Shown here: positions 34,941 through 44,969 of the stretch, one piece after another
Numbering within the stretch: position 1 is the first letter of the stretch
Layout: each line of letters starts with the position of its first letter
Assembly: GCF_026339995.1 (NCBI RefSeq)
Contig: NZ_JAPEPT010000007.1
Coordinates: forward strand, 186,001 to 250,000
Source of the DNA: Streptomyces sp. NBC_01481
Lineage (GTDB): Bacteria; Actinomycetota; Actinomycetes; Streptomycetales; Streptomycetaceae
DNA: 64,000 bases
Direction: 5' to 3'
The notes under the pieces: generated by a model
What the model was told of the DNA's origin: nothing
Seen by the model: only the letters and a program-made list of their open reading frames with translations
The model's database searches: none
Program-made: the position numbers and the translations under genes

Positions 34941-35924
34941 GTGGCCACCAACTCCAGCACCCCCGAGGCAGGCGCTTCCCCCTCGGACACCCCCGCGCCC
35001 GACATCTCCGACGCCCTCGTGGCGGCCGAACCCCGCCGCCGGATATCCGGAGCCGTATGGGGCGCGCTCGCCATCGTGTACGTGGTCTGGGGCTCCACCT
35101 ACCTCGGTATCCGGGTCGTCGTGGAGACCATGCCGCCCTTCCTCTCAGCGGGGGCCCGCTTCATCGTCGCGGGGCTGATCCTCGCCGGGCTCGTGGCCTG
35201 GCGGCAGGGGACGGCGGCTCTCAAGGTCACCCGGGTCCAGCTCGCATCCACGGCCGTGGTCGGCCTGCTGCTCCTGCTCGGCGGCAACGGAATGGTCGTA
35301 CTCGCCGAGACCTCGGTGCCCTCCGGGCTCGCCGCCCTGCTGATCGCCGTCGTGCCCGCGTGGGTGGTCGTGCTGCGCAGGGCCTTCGGCGAGCGGCCCG
35401 GCCTCGGCGCTTATCTGGGCGTGCTGCTCGGGCTGGCGGGCCTGGCCGTGCTGACCCTGCCCGGCCTCAGCGGTGACGTGCGCCTGTGGGGCGTCCTCAC
35501 CGTGATCGTGGCGACCGTCATGTGGTCGGTGGGCTCCTTCTCCTCCTCGCGCATCCCGATGCCTGCCAATCCCTTCGCGGCCAGTGCGTACGAGATGGTC
35601 GCGGGCGGCATCGGCTGTCTGCTGGTGGGCCTCGGCCGGGGCGAGCAGTACGGCTTCGCCCTCGACGAGGTCTCCGGCCGCTCCTGGACGGCGCTCGGCT
35701 ATCTCGTCGTCTTCGGCTCGGTCGTCGCGTTCACGGCGTACGCCTGGCTGCTGCACTCCGCGCCGCTGTCCCTGGTCGCGACGTACGCGTACGTCAATCC
35801 GGTGGTCGCCGTCCTCCTCGGAGCGCTGATCCTGAACGAGCAGCTGACCTGGCCGATCGCCCTCGGCGGTGCGGTCGTCGTGGCGGGGGTCTTCCTGATC
35901 GTCTCGACGGAACGCCGCCGCTAG
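34941..35924 (+). CDS. EamA/RhaT-type drug/metabolite exporter
   Basis: A 327-residue protein with ten predicted helices in two EamA halves (VWGSTYLGIRVVVETMPPFLSAGARF in the first, VMWSVGSFSSSRIPMPANPF in the second). A polar N-terminal tail of about 35 residues precedes the first helix. EamA members export amino acids or drugs; which one here is unclear. The GTG start fits a leaderless message. It stands 91 bp after the PucR gene, with its own palindrome and promoter elements. Confidence 0.85.
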   Translation: MATNSSTPEAGASPSDTPAPDISDALVAAEPRRRISGAVWGALAIVYVVWGSTYLGIRVVVETMPPFLSAGARFIVAGLILAGLVAWRQGTAALKVTRVQLASTAVVGLLLLLGGNGMVVLAETSVPSGLAALLIAVVPAWVVVLRRAFGERPGLGAYLGVLLGLAGLAVLTLPGLSGDVRLWGVLTVIVATVMWSVGSFSSSRIPMPANPFAASAYEMVAGGIGCLLVGLGRGEQYGFALDEVSGRSWTALGYLVVFGSVVAFTAYAWLLHSAPLSLVATYAYVNPVVAVLLGALILNEQLTWPIALGGAVVVAGVFLIVSTERRR

Positions 35925-36165
35925 TTTCCCCACCGGGCCGGCGATTGAGGCCGGGCGTCGCGTCCTCCCGTCGCGGTTCGCCCGCGAAACCACCCACCGG
36001 ACAGCAACCGCCAACGCCCCCCGGCCCACGCTCACCACGATCCCGGTGACTGGCCAAAGCGGCGGACACGCCGCGCCCACCACTCCACCCCGGACAAACG
36101 CCGACGCGCCCTCCCGCCCCTACCGTGGGGCAGAGACACCCCATCTATCTCGGAAGGGCCGGGAC

Positions 36166-37611
36166 ATGACCTCCACCCACGCCTTCTGGCTCGCCGGCCG
36201 CGAGGCCACCGGCGAGACCGCCCTCGACGTCACCTCCCCCTGGGACGGACGCCTCGTCGGCCAGGTCTCGGTCCCGACCGAGGCCCAGATCGAGGAGGCC
36301 GTGGCCGCCGCGCATGCCGTGCGGGACGAGTTCGCGGCCACCCCGGCCCATGTACGCGCCACCGCACTCGACCATGTGTCGCGCCGGCTCGCAGAGCGCA
36401 CCGAGGAGATCGCCCAGCTGATCTCCGCCGAGAACGGCAAGCCGGTCAAATGGGCCCGCGGTGAGGTCGGCCGTGCCGTCTCCGTCTTCCGCTTCGCCGC
36501 CGAAGAGGCCCGCCGCTTCAACGGCGGCGAGGCCCAGCGCCTCGACACCGACGCCGGTGGCCAGGGCCGTCTCGCGCTCACCCGCCGCTTCCCCAAGGGT
36601 GTCGTCCTCGGTATCGCGCCGTTCAACTTCCCGCTGAACCTCTGCGCCCACAAGATCGCCCCCGCGATCGCGGTCGGCGTGCCGATCATCCTCAAGCCCG
36701 CCCCGGCGACCCCGCTCTCCGGCCTGATCATCGGCGAGCTGCTCGCCGAGACCGAGCTGCCCGTGGGTTCCTGGTCCGTGCTCCCGGTCCCGAACGACCA
36801 GATGCCCGCCCTCGTCCAGGACGAGCGCCTTCCGGTCATCTCCTTCACCGGCTCCGACAAGGTCGGTTACGCGATCATGGACTCGGTGCCGCGCAAGCAC
36901 TGCACCCTGGAGCTGGGCGGTAACGGCGCGGCCGTCGTCCTCGGCGACTTCGCGTCCGAGCAGGATCTGGACTGGGCGGCGACCCGTATCGCCACCTTCT
37001 CCAACTACCAGGGCGGCCAGTCCTGCATCTCCGTGCAGCGCGTGATCGCCGACGCCACGGTGTACGACCGGCTGCTGCCGAAGATCGTCGCTGCCGTCGA
37101 GGCCCAGGTCACCGGCGACCCGTCCGACAGCGCCACCGACGTCGGCCCGCTGGTCAGCGAGGACGCCGCCAAGCGCGTCGAGTCCTGGGTGGACGAGGCC
37201 GTGCAGGCGGGCGCGAAGCTGCTCGCGGGCGGCAAGCGCGACGGCGCCTCCTACGCGCCGACCGTCCTCACCGACGTCCCCGAGGACACCACGCTGGCCT
37301 GCGAGGAGGTCTTCGGACCGGTCCTGACGGTCCGGAAGGTCGATGGGGAGGCCGAGGCCTTCGCCGCGGTCAACGACTCCAAGTACGGCCTGCAGGCGGG
37401 TGTGTTCACGCACGACGTGCAGACCGCCTTCCGCGCCCACCGTGCTCTCGAGGTCGGCGGCGTGATCATCGGCGACGTCCCCTCGTACCGCGCGGACCAG
37501 ATGCCGTACGGCGGCGCCAAGCAGTCCGGCGTGGGCCGCGAGGGCGTGCGCTACGCGATGGACGACTACACCTACGAGCGGGTGCTGGTCCTCACGGGCC
37601 TCGCGCTGTAG
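36166..37611 (+). CDS. gabD: NAD(P)-dependent aldehyde dehydrogenase (succinate-semialdehyde type)
   Basis: A 481-residue aldehyde dehydrogenase that is distinct from the two in the polyamine genes. Features: IAPFNFPLNLCAHKIAPA, FTGSDKVGY, LELGGNGAAVV (general base) and YQGGQSCISVQR (nucleophile Cys). Non-phosphorylating glyceraldehyde- or succinate-semialdehyde-type enzymes share this pattern. Context with gabT and PucR makes succinate semialdehyde the favoured substrate; this is inference. The gene starts at ATG 36166 after GGAAGGG and is followed by a strong terminator. Confidence 0.8.
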   Translation: MTSTHAFWLAGREATGETALDVTSPWDGRLVGQVSVPTEAQIEEAVAAAHAVRDEFAATPAHVRATALDHVSRRLAERTEEIAQLISAENGKPVKWARGEVGRAVSVFRFAAEEARRFNGGEAQRLDTDAGGQGRLALTRRFPKGVVLGIAPFNFPLNLCAHKIAPAIAVGVPIILKPAPATPLSGLIIGELLAETELPVGSWSVLPVPNDQMPALVQDERLPVISFTGSDKVGYAIMDSVPRKHCTLELGGNGAAVVLGDFASEQDLDWAATRIATFSNYQGGQSCISVQRVIADATVYDRLLPKIVAAVEAQVTGDPSDSATDVGPLVSEDAAKRVESWVDEAVQAGAKLLAGGKRDGASYAPTVLTDVPEDTTLACEEVFGPVLTVRKVDGEAEAFAAVNDSKYGLQAGVFTHDVQTAFRAHRALEVGGVIIGDVPSYRADQMPYGGAKQSGVGREGVRYAMDDYTYERVLVLTGLAL

Positions 37612-37645
37612 CCCGCGCGCCCTTAACCCGTACGCGTCAAGACCG

Positions 37646-37690
37646 ACGGCCGGAGCCCACTGTGCGGGGGCTCCGGCCGTTGCCGTTTTC
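37646..37690 (+). terminator. Strong intrinsic terminator
   Basis: A perfect 13-bp stem (ACGGCCGGAGCCC and GGGCTCCGGCCGT, loop of nine bases) is followed by TGCCGTTTTC. It lies 34 bp past the dehydrogenase stop. Confidence 0.85.
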
Positions 37691-37831
37691 TCCCGCACTT
37701 CCCTCCACTGCGGTACGCGGACTGGTGGAGAGGGCAGGAATCGGGTACTACGGACGAGTAGCACCGGTCGGTAGAGCGTGTGTGCCCCGGCCGACGCCCC
37801 GGAAGCCCCGACTCGCGGCGAGGTGAGCCTC

Positions 37832-39778
37832 ATGTCCGCACCACTCGACACGACACAGACTCCGAAGGTCAGTGAGCGCGAAGCGCGACAGGTCGCCGAG
37901 GCCGCGCGCGAAAAGGACTGGCGCAAGCCAAGCTTCGCCAAAGAGCTCTTCCTCGGCCGCTTTCGCCTCGATCTGATCCATCCGCACCCGTTGCCCGCGG
38001 ACGAGGACACCCGGCGTGGCGAGGCTTTCCTCGCCAAGCTGCGCGACTTCTGCGAGACGAAGATCGACGGGGCGCTGATCGAGCGCGAGGCGCGGATCCC
38101 CGACGAGGTGATCAACGGACTCAAGGAACTCGGCGCGCTCGGTATGAAGATCGACCCGAAGTACGGGGGCCTCGGCCTGACCCAGGTGTACTACAACAAG
38201 GCGCTGGCCCTTGCCGGATCCGCCAGCCCCGCCATCGGCGTGCTGCTCTCCGCGCACCAGTCGATCGGCGTACCGCAGCCCCTGAAGATGTTCGGCACGC
38301 CCGAACAGAAAGAGCGGTTTCTGCCGCGCTGCGCCCGCACCGACATCTCCGCCTTCCTGCTCACCGAGCCGGACGTCGGCTCCGACCCTGCACGCCTGGC
38401 GACCACGGCCTTGCCCGACGGGGACTCGTACGTCCTCGACGGCGTCAAGCTCTGGACCACCAACGGCGTCGTCGCCGACCTGCTCGTCGTCATGGCCAGG
38501 GTGCCGAAGAGCGAGGGCCACAAGGGCGGCATCACCGCCTTTGTCGTCGAGGCCGCCTCGGAGGGCATCACCGTCGAGAACCGCAACTCCTTCATGGGGC
38601 TGCGCGGCATCGAGAATGGCGTAACCCGCTTCCACCAGGTCCGGGTCCCCGCGGAGAACCGCATCGGCTCCGAGGGCGCTGGTCTGAAGATCGCCCTCAC
38701 CACGCTCAACACCGGCCGCCTCTCGCTGCCCGCCTCCTGTGTAGCGGCCGGCAAGTGGGCCCTGAAAATCGCCCGGGAGTGGTCCGTCGCGCGCGAGCAG
38801 TGGGGCAAGCCGATCGCCAAGCACGAGGCCGTCGGCTCGAAGATCTCCTTCATTGCGGCGACCACCTTCGCCCTCGAGGCGGTGCTCGACCTGTCCAGTC
38901 AGATGGCTGACGAGGACCGCAACGACATCCGTATCGAAGGCGCGCTGGCCAAGCTCTTCGCCTCCGAGATGGGTTGGGTCATGGCCGACGAGCTGGTCCA
39001 GATCCGGGGCGGCCGCGGCTTCGAGACGGCGGACTCCCTTGCGGCCCGCGGCGAACGGGCCGTGCCCGCCGAGCAGATCCTGCGCGACCTGCGCATCAAT
39101 CGCATCTTCGAGGGCTCTACCGAGATCATGCATCTGCTGATCGCCCGCGAGGCGGTCGACGCACACCTCAAGGTGGCGGGCGACCTGATCGACCCGGACA
39201 AGTCGCTCGGCGACAAGGCCAAGGCCGGCGCCCACGCAACCGCCTTCTACGCCCGCTGGCTGCCCAAACTGGTCGCAGGACCGGGTCAACTCCCGCGCAC
39301 GTACAGCGAGTTCCACCCGGCGGGCCATGCGGATCTCTCCGGCCATCTGCGCTACGTCGAACGCTCGGCCCGCAAGCTTGCCCGCTCCACCTTCTACGCC
39401 ATGTCCCGCTGGCAGGGCAGGATGGAGACCAAGCAGGGCTTCCTCGGCCGCATCGTCGACATCGGCGCGGAACTCTTCGCGATGAGCGCGGCATGCGTAC
39501 GCGCGGAGCTGCTGCGCACGAGCGAGGACCACGGCCGCGCGGCGTACCAACTGGCCGACGTCTTCTGCCGTCAGGCCCGCATCCGCGTCGAGGAGCTCTT
39601 CACGCGCCTGTGGTCCAACACCGACGACCTGGACCGCAAGGTCGTGGACGGCGTGCTGTCCGGCTCGTACACCTGGCTGGAACAGGGCATCGTCGACCCC
39701 AGCGGCGAGGGCCCCTGGATCGCCGACGCGACGCCCGGCGCGTCCGAACGCACCAACCTCCACCGTCCGATCCGCTGA
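37832..39778 (+). CDS. Acyl-CoA dehydrogenase (long form)
   Basis: A 648-residue FAD enzyme that oxidises an acyl-CoA to the enoyl-CoA. The core is typical: LTEPDVGSDPARLATTA, KLWTTNGVVADLLVVMA, the flavin/substrate region GAGLKIALTTLNTGRLSLPA, and the C-terminal NRIFEGSTEIMHLLIARE. A C-terminal extension of about 170 residues (after RLVNRAI-type helices, ending NLHRPIR) makes it resemble VLCAD/ACAD9-like proteins. ATG 37832 follows GAGGTGAG. Monocistronic between a terminator and a lipoprotein gene. Confidence 0.9.
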   Translation: MSAPLDTTQTPKVSEREARQVAEAAREKDWRKPSFAKELFLGRFRLDLIHPHPLPADEDTRRGEAFLAKLRDFCETKIDGALIEREARIPDEVINGLKELGALGMKIDPKYGGLGLTQVYYNKALALAGSASPAIGVLLSAHQSIGVPQPLKMFGTPEQKERFLPRCARTDISAFLLTEPDVGSDPARLATTALPDGDSYVLDGVKLWTTNGVVADLLVVMARVPKSEGHKGGITAFVVEAASEGITVENRNSFMGLRGIENGVTRFHQVRVPAENRIGSEGAGLKIALTTLNTGRLSLPASCVAAGKWALKIAREWSVAREQWGKPIAKHEAVGSKISFIAATTFALEAVLDLSSQMADEDRNDIRIEGALAKLFASEMGWVMADELVQIRGGRGFETADSLAARGERAVPAEQILRDLRINRIFEGSTEIMHLLIAREAVDAHLKVAGDLIDPDKSLGDKAKAGAHATAFYARWLPKLVAGPGQLPRTYSEFHPAGHADLSGHLRYVERSARKLARSTFYAMSRWQGRMETKQGFLGRIVDIGAELFAMSAACVRAELLRTSEDHGRAAYQLADVFCRQARIRVEELFTRLWSNTDDLDRKVVDGVLSGSYTWLEQGIVDPSGEGPWIADATPGASERTNLHRPIR

Positions 39779-39857
39779 TTGCTCGACCGCTCCGGCGCCC
39801 CTGCCCCACAATCGACCTCTGATCACGGATCACGGTCAACACGGAAACGGGGCAGGG

Positions 39858-40751
39858 ATGTTCGGGGCGGGGAATCGGAGTGACCGACCAGGCCCTGTCC
39901 GGTCGATCAGGCCGGATCAGCGAGCGGGGTCTGGCGTGGTGCATCGCAAGGCGGAGGAAGGAGCCCACGCGGAGCGTAGGCGACTGACGACAACGCAGCG
40001 AGGTGCCGTGCCAGGGCACGCGAGCCCGGCAAGATCGGCCGGACAGGGCCTAGGGACGGCCGCCCTTGTGGCGGTCGTCCTCGGCGGTATCGGCGCCTGC
40101 GACGGCGCCAAGGAGAAGAAGTCCGACGACAAGCCCCCTGCTGCCGCCCCCGCCGCCCTGACCGAGGCGCAACTCAAGGCCGTCTCCTTCACCGAGGGCG
40201 AGAAGGTCGGCGCGTACACCGCATCCGAGTACACCCTCGGTGGGCCGCTCGGGGAGGATTACACCGCCGATCCCGCCGTCTGCCGGCCCCTCGTCAGCCT
40301 CGCCAAGGGCGCCACCGCCCACGACCCCGCCGCCGAGGTCAACCGTGAGGTCGACGTACCCGGACAGATGGCCGGACTCAGCGTTGCCGTACAGCTGCGG
40401 TCGTACGAGAAAGCTCGGGCCACCGCCGTCATGAAGGCACTGGCCACCGCGGGAACCTCGTGCGCCGGGGGCTACATCGAGGAGCGTGCCCTCGCCAGGG
40501 CGACGGTCCTCACCGTGCAGCCCGTCAAGGCGCCCGCCTTCGGGGACGAGGCCAGGGCGTACCGCTTCACCGTCCTGGATGTGAAGGGGAAGCTGAAGCT
40601 GTACGAGTACCTGACCGTCGTCCGCTCCGGCTCGACCACCCTGTCCTTCCGCGCCGAGTTCCTCGGTACCAAGGACATCGGAAAGGTGCCCGAAGAGGTC
40701 ATGAACGCCCAGTGGGAGAAGTTCGCTGCGGGCGCGAAGAGCGGCGCATAG
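39858..40751 (+). CDS. Lipoprotein with N-terminus altered by in-frame MITE insertion
   Basis: A predicted secreted lipoprotein of unknown role (297 residues from ATG 39858). The membrane-export signal is TAALVAVVLGGIGAC (lipobox IGAC), then a charged linker and a compact domain without recognised motifs. A 162-bp repeat element sits between codon 11 and the hydrophobic core. It is exactly 54 codons without a stop, so the frame survives but the signal gains a basic 54-residue n-region (HAERRRLTTTQRG). A GTG inside the element (40008) would restore a normal signal of about 30 residues. The ribosome-binding site GGGGCAGGG precedes ATG 39858. Confidence 0.75.
   Translation: MFGAGNRSDRPGPVRSIRPDQRAGSGVVHRKAEEGAHAERRRLTTTQRGAVPGHASPARSAGQGLGTAALVAVVLGGIGACDGAKEKKSDDKPPAAAPAALTEAQLKAVSFTEGEKVGAYTASEYTLGGPLGEDYTADPAVCRPLVSLAKGATAHDPAAEVNREVDVPGQMAGLSVAVQLRSYEKARATAVMKALATAGTSCAGGYIEERALARATVLTVQPVKAPAFGDEARAYRFTVLDVKGKLKLYEYLTVVRSGSTTLSFRAEFLGTKDIGKVPEEVMNAQWEKFAAGAKSGA
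39890..40051. mobile_element. MITE-like element, copy A (162 bp)
   Basis: Ends are inverted repeats AGGCCCTGTCCGG-T/C-CGATC. The core (GCAAGGCGGAGGAAGGAGCC through GACGACAACGCAGCGAG) is shared, in reverse orientation, with 44708-44896. No transposase is encoded. It is inserted in the signal-peptide region of a lipoprotein gene and keeps the frame. Confidence 0.85.
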
Positions 40752-40758
40752 GGACGCA

Positions 40759-40774
40759 CTGTCCAGTCGGACAG
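40759..40774. promoter_or_regulatory. Inverted repeat upstream of dxr
   Basis: CTGTCC-AGTC-GGACAG is a perfect inverted repeat between the lipoprotein stop and the dxr start. It may be a weak terminator hairpin or an operator. Confidence 0.35.
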
Positions 40775-40796
40775 CAGTTACGGCCACAATGGGGTC

Positions 40797-42047
40797 ATGA
40801 GCGACAGCCCATCCCCCCTCGCCGACCCGCATCTCGCCTTCGACGCGACCGAAGGCCGCCGCGACATCGTCGTCCTCGGCTCCACCGGGTCCATCGGCAC
40901 CCAGGCCATCGACCTGGTTCTGCGCAACCCCGACCGCTTCCGTGTCACCGCGCTCTCCGCCGCCGGCGGGCGGGTCGCACTCCTCGCCGAGCAGGCGCGG
41001 CAGTTGCGGGTCGACACGGTCGCGGTGGCCCGCGAGGACGTGGTGCCCGCACTGCGCGAGGCGCTGGCCGAGCAGTACGGCTCCGAACCCGTACCCGAGA
41101 TCCTGGCGGGCCCCGAGGCCGCCACCCAGCTTGCCGCATCCGCCTGTCACACCGTGCTCAACGGCATCACCGGCTCCATCGGCCTCGCGCCCACCCTCGC
41201 CGCCCTCGAAGCGGGCCGCACCCTCGCCCTCGCCAACAAGGAGTCGCTCATCGTGGGCGGGCCGCTGGTCAAGGCGCTCGCCAAGCCCGGCCAGATCATC
41301 CCCGTCGACTCCGAGCACGCCGCCCTCTTCCAGGCGCTGGCGGCAGGGACGAGAGCCGATGTGCGCAAGCTCGTGGTGACGGCCTCCGGCGGCCCGTTCC
41401 GCGGCCGTACCCGCGCCGAGCTGGCGGATGTCACTCCCAAGGACGCCCTCGCGCACCCCACCTGGGCGATGGGCCCGGTCATCACCGTCAACAGCGCGAC
41501 GCTGGTCAACAAGGGTCTTGAGGTCATCGAGGCGCATCTCCTCTACGACATCCCCTTCGAGAGCATCGAGGTCGTCGTCCACCCCCAGTCCTATGTCCAC
41601 TCCATGGTGGAATTCTCGGACGGCTCCACCCTCGCCCAGGCCACCCCGCCCGATATGCGCGGCCCGATCGCCATCGGCATCGGCTGGCCCGAGCGGGTCC
41701 CCGACGCCGCACCCGCCTTCGACTGGACCAAGGCCTCGACCTGGGAGTTCTTCCCGCTCGACACCGAGGCCTTCCCCTCGGTGGGACTCGCCAGGCACGT
41801 GGGGGAGCTGGGCGGAACAGCCCCGGCGGTGTTCAATGCCGCGAACGAGGAGTGCGTGGACGCTTTCCTCGCCGGGCGGCTGCCGTTCAACGGAATCATG
41901 GATACGGTCACCGAAGTCGTCACCGAGCACGGTGTGCCCGCCAGGGGAACTCCGCTCACGGTGGCGGACGTCCTGGAAGCGGAGACCTGGGCCCGGGCAC
42001 GGGCGCGGGAACTGGCAGTGAAGGCGACAGCGGAGGCTCGCGCATGA
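40797..42047 (+). CDS. dxr: 1-deoxy-D-xylulose 5-phosphate reductoisomerase
   Basis: Second enzyme of the MEP isoprenoid pathway; NADPH-dependent conversion of DXP to MEP. The 416-residue protein has GSTGSIGTQAIDLV for NADPH, LANKESLIVGG, the metal/substrate loop PVDSEHAALFQAL, and HPQSYVHSMVEF. Its stop overlaps the rseP start (ATGA). With ispG two genes downstream, this is the conserved actinobacterial dxr-rseP-ispG order. Confidence 0.97.
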   Translation: MSDSPSPLADPHLAFDATEGRRDIVVLGSTGSIGTQAIDLVLRNPDRFRVTALSAAGGRVALLAEQARQLRVDTVAVAREDVVPALREALAEQYGSEPVPEILAGPEAATQLAASACHTVLNGITGSIGLAPTLAALEAGRTLALANKESLIVGGPLVKALAKPGQIIPVDSEHAALFQALAAGTRADVRKLVVTASGGPFRGRTRAELADVTPKDALAHPTWAMGPVITVNSATLVNKGLEVIEAHLLYDIPFESIEVVVHPQSYVHSMVEFSDGSTLAQATPPDMRGPIAIGIGWPERVPDAAPAFDWTKASTWEFFPLDTEAFPSVGLARHVGELGGTAPAVFNAANEECVDAFLAGRLPFNGIMDTVTEVVTEHGVPARGTPLTVADVLEAETWARARARELAVKATAEARA

Positions 42048-43345
42048 CGATTCTGTTGACGGTTATCGGCATAGCTCTCTTTGCTGTGGGCCTGCTGATC
42101 TCCATCGCCTGGCACGAGCTCGGCCATCTGTCGACGGCGAAACTCTTCGGTATCCGGGTGCCCCAGTACATGGTCGGCTTCGGCCCGACCATCTGGTCCC
42201 GGCACAAGGGCGAGACGGAGTACGGGATCAAGGCCATCCCGGCCGGCGGCTACATCCGCATGATCGGGATGTTCCCGCCCGGCGACGACGGCCGGATCGA
42301 GTCGCGGTCCACCTCGCCGTTCCGCAGCATGATCGAGGACGCCCGCTCGGCGGCCTTCGAGGAGCTCAAGCCCGGCGACGAGAACCGTCTCTTCTACACG
42401 CGCAAGCCCTGGAAGCGCGTGATCGTGATGTTCGCGGGACCGTTCATGAATCTGGTCCTCGCCGTCGCGATCTTCCTCGGCGTCGCTATGGCGTACGGCT
42501 TCGCCACCCAGACCACCGAGGTCGCGGGCGTACAGAAGTGCGTCATCTCGCAGAGCGAGGACCGTGACACCTGCAAGAAGGGCGACCCCGTCTCGCCCGC
42601 CCAGGCCGCCGGCCTGAAGGTGGGCGACAAGATCGTCGCCTTCAACGGAGAGCCCGTCGCCGACTGGACCACGCTGTCCAACCACATCCGCGAGACGATC
42701 GGCCCGGCCGCCATCACCGTCGAGCGGGACGGCAAGCAGCAGGTCCTCAAGGCCACGCTTGCCAAGAACCTGGTGGTCAGGAAGGACGCGGACGGAGAGC
42801 CCGTTCCCGAGGACTTCGTCGAGGCCGGCTATCTCGGCTTCGCGGCGCGGACCGAGATCCTGCCGCTCTCCTTCACCGACTCCGTGGACCGCATGGGCGA
42901 CATGCTCGAGAACGGCGTCGAGTCCATCGTCGCGCTTCCGTCCAAGATCCCCGACCTGTGGAACGCGACTTTCTCGGACGGCGAGCGCAAGGCCGACTCC
43001 CCGGTCGGCGTGGTCGGCGCGGCCCGCATCAGCGGTGAGGTGCTCAACCTGGACGTCCCGACGCAGAGCATCATCGCGACGTTCATGATGCTGCTCGCGG
43101 GCTTCAACCTCTCCCTGTTCCTGTTCAACATGCTGCCCCTGCTGCCGCTGGACGGCGGACATATCGCGGGAGCTGTGTGGGAGTCCGTACGCCGCAACAT
43201 CGCCAAGGTGTTCCGGCGTCCCGACCCGGGTCCCTTCGACGTCGCCAAGCTGATGCCGGTCGCCTATGTGGTGGCGGGAATCTTCATCTGCTTCACCCTG
43301 CTCGTGCTGGTCGCCGACATCGTCAACCCGGTCAAAATCAGCTGA
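42044..43345 (+). CDS. Site-2 intramembrane metalloprotease (RseP/RasP-like, M50)
   Basis: A 433-residue zinc protease of the cytoplasmic membrane. The first helix carries HELGH (H24, E25, H28) and the late LPLDGGH supplies the third zinc ligand, Asp. A PDZ-like domain lies between (QAAGLKVGDKIVAFNGEPV). Such enzymes cut anti-sigma factors or signal-peptide remnants in the membrane. It overlaps dxr by four bases, so it is co-translated with an isoprenoid gene, as in many bacteria. Confidence 0.93.
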   Translation: MTILLTVIGIALFAVGLLISIAWHELGHLSTAKLFGIRVPQYMVGFGPTIWSRHKGETEYGIKAIPAGGYIRMIGMFPPGDDGRIESRSTSPFRSMIEDARSAAFEELKPGDENRLFYTRKPWKRVIVMFAGPFMNLVLAVAIFLGVAMAYGFATQTTEVAGVQKCVISQSEDRDTCKKGDPVSPAQAAGLKVGDKIVAFNGEPVADWTTLSNHIRETIGPAAITVERDGKQQVLKATLAKNLVVRKDADGEPVPEDFVEAGYLGFAARTEILPLSFTDSVDRMGDMLENGVESIVALPSKIPDLWNATFSDGERKADSPVGVVGAARISGEVLNLDVPTQSIIATFMMLLAGFNLSLFLFNMLPLLPLDGGHIAGAVWESVRRNIAKVFRRPDPGPFDVAKLMPVAYVVAGIFICFTLLVLVADIVNPVKIS

Positions 43346-43362
43346 ATGATCCCTTTGGTGAC

Positions 43363-43387
43363 GGCTGGACACCCTTTGTGTCCGGCC
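43363..43387 (+). terminator. Hairpin between rseP and ispG
   Basis: GGCTGGACAC and GTGTCCGGCC form a 10-bp stem (one G-U) with loop CCTTT. It sits within three direct repeats of CCTTTGxTG about 20 bp apart and is followed by TTCACCTTTGTG. It could be a terminator or part of the ispG regulatory region. Confidence 0.45.
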
Positions 43388-43506
43388 TTCACCTTTGTGT
43401 GGCGTTTCCCTTGCGATGTGCTCCGGTCAACCTCCGTGCCGTAATCTCGGAGCCTGGAGCCCGCCGATCTCGGGACCTCGATCCACACCTTGGGGTTGCA
43501 CAGCAG

Positions 43507-44661
<1,155 letters not shown>

Positions 44662-44969
44662 TCAGCGCGTACCGGCCCCGTTGTACGCCCCAGGGCGTTC
44701 AGCGGGCCAAGGGGGTGCCTTGTGGATCTTGCCGGGCTCGCGTGCCCTGGCACGCACGCTCGCTGCGTTGTCGTCAGTCGCCTACGCTCCGCGTGGGCTC
44801 CTTCCTCCGCCTTGCGATCGCACGCACCACAGTGACATCAGCCGCTCCGCGGCGGGCCGCTCGCTGACCCGGCCTGATCCACAAGGCACCCCCTTGCGCT
44901 GAGCTCGGCAGGCCCTGGACCTGCCAGGTACAGTTCGGAGATCAGCAGACCGTATGGTGAGGCCCCCTC
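44662..44969. other. Intergenic region carrying MITE-like copy B
   Basis: No gene is seen. Most of the stretch is the element at 44708-44896. The rest is the short leader of the following GNAT gene, containing TGGTGAGG before its GTG start. Confidence 0.7.
44708..44896. mobile_element. MITE-like element, copy B (189 bp)
   Basis: The 21-bp terminal inverted repeats are perfect: CAAGGGGGTGCCTTGTGGAT plus C at the left, and the reverse complement ending at 44896. Flanking TCAGCG (44699-44704) and CGCTGA (44897-44902) add six more pairs around a 3-base bulge. The core matches copy A over about 57 identical bases in the opposite orientation; copy B has an extra segment of about 23 bp. No coding capacity. 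Confidence 0.85.

Noticed and set aside
31358..35098. A 1246-residue minus-strand open frame opposite the ATPase and PucR genes
   Set aside because: It crosses two well-supported plus-strand genes and their gap, and shows only the composition expected of GC-rich antisense.
36046..36165. N-terminal extension of the GabD-like dehydrogenase
   Set aside because: The upstream in-frame residues are Pro/Thr-rich non-family sequence and ATG 36166 has a ribosome-binding site.
39890..40051. Insertion sequence with transposase
   Set aside because: The element is too short to encode a transposase and has no coding signal of its own; it is called MITE-like only.
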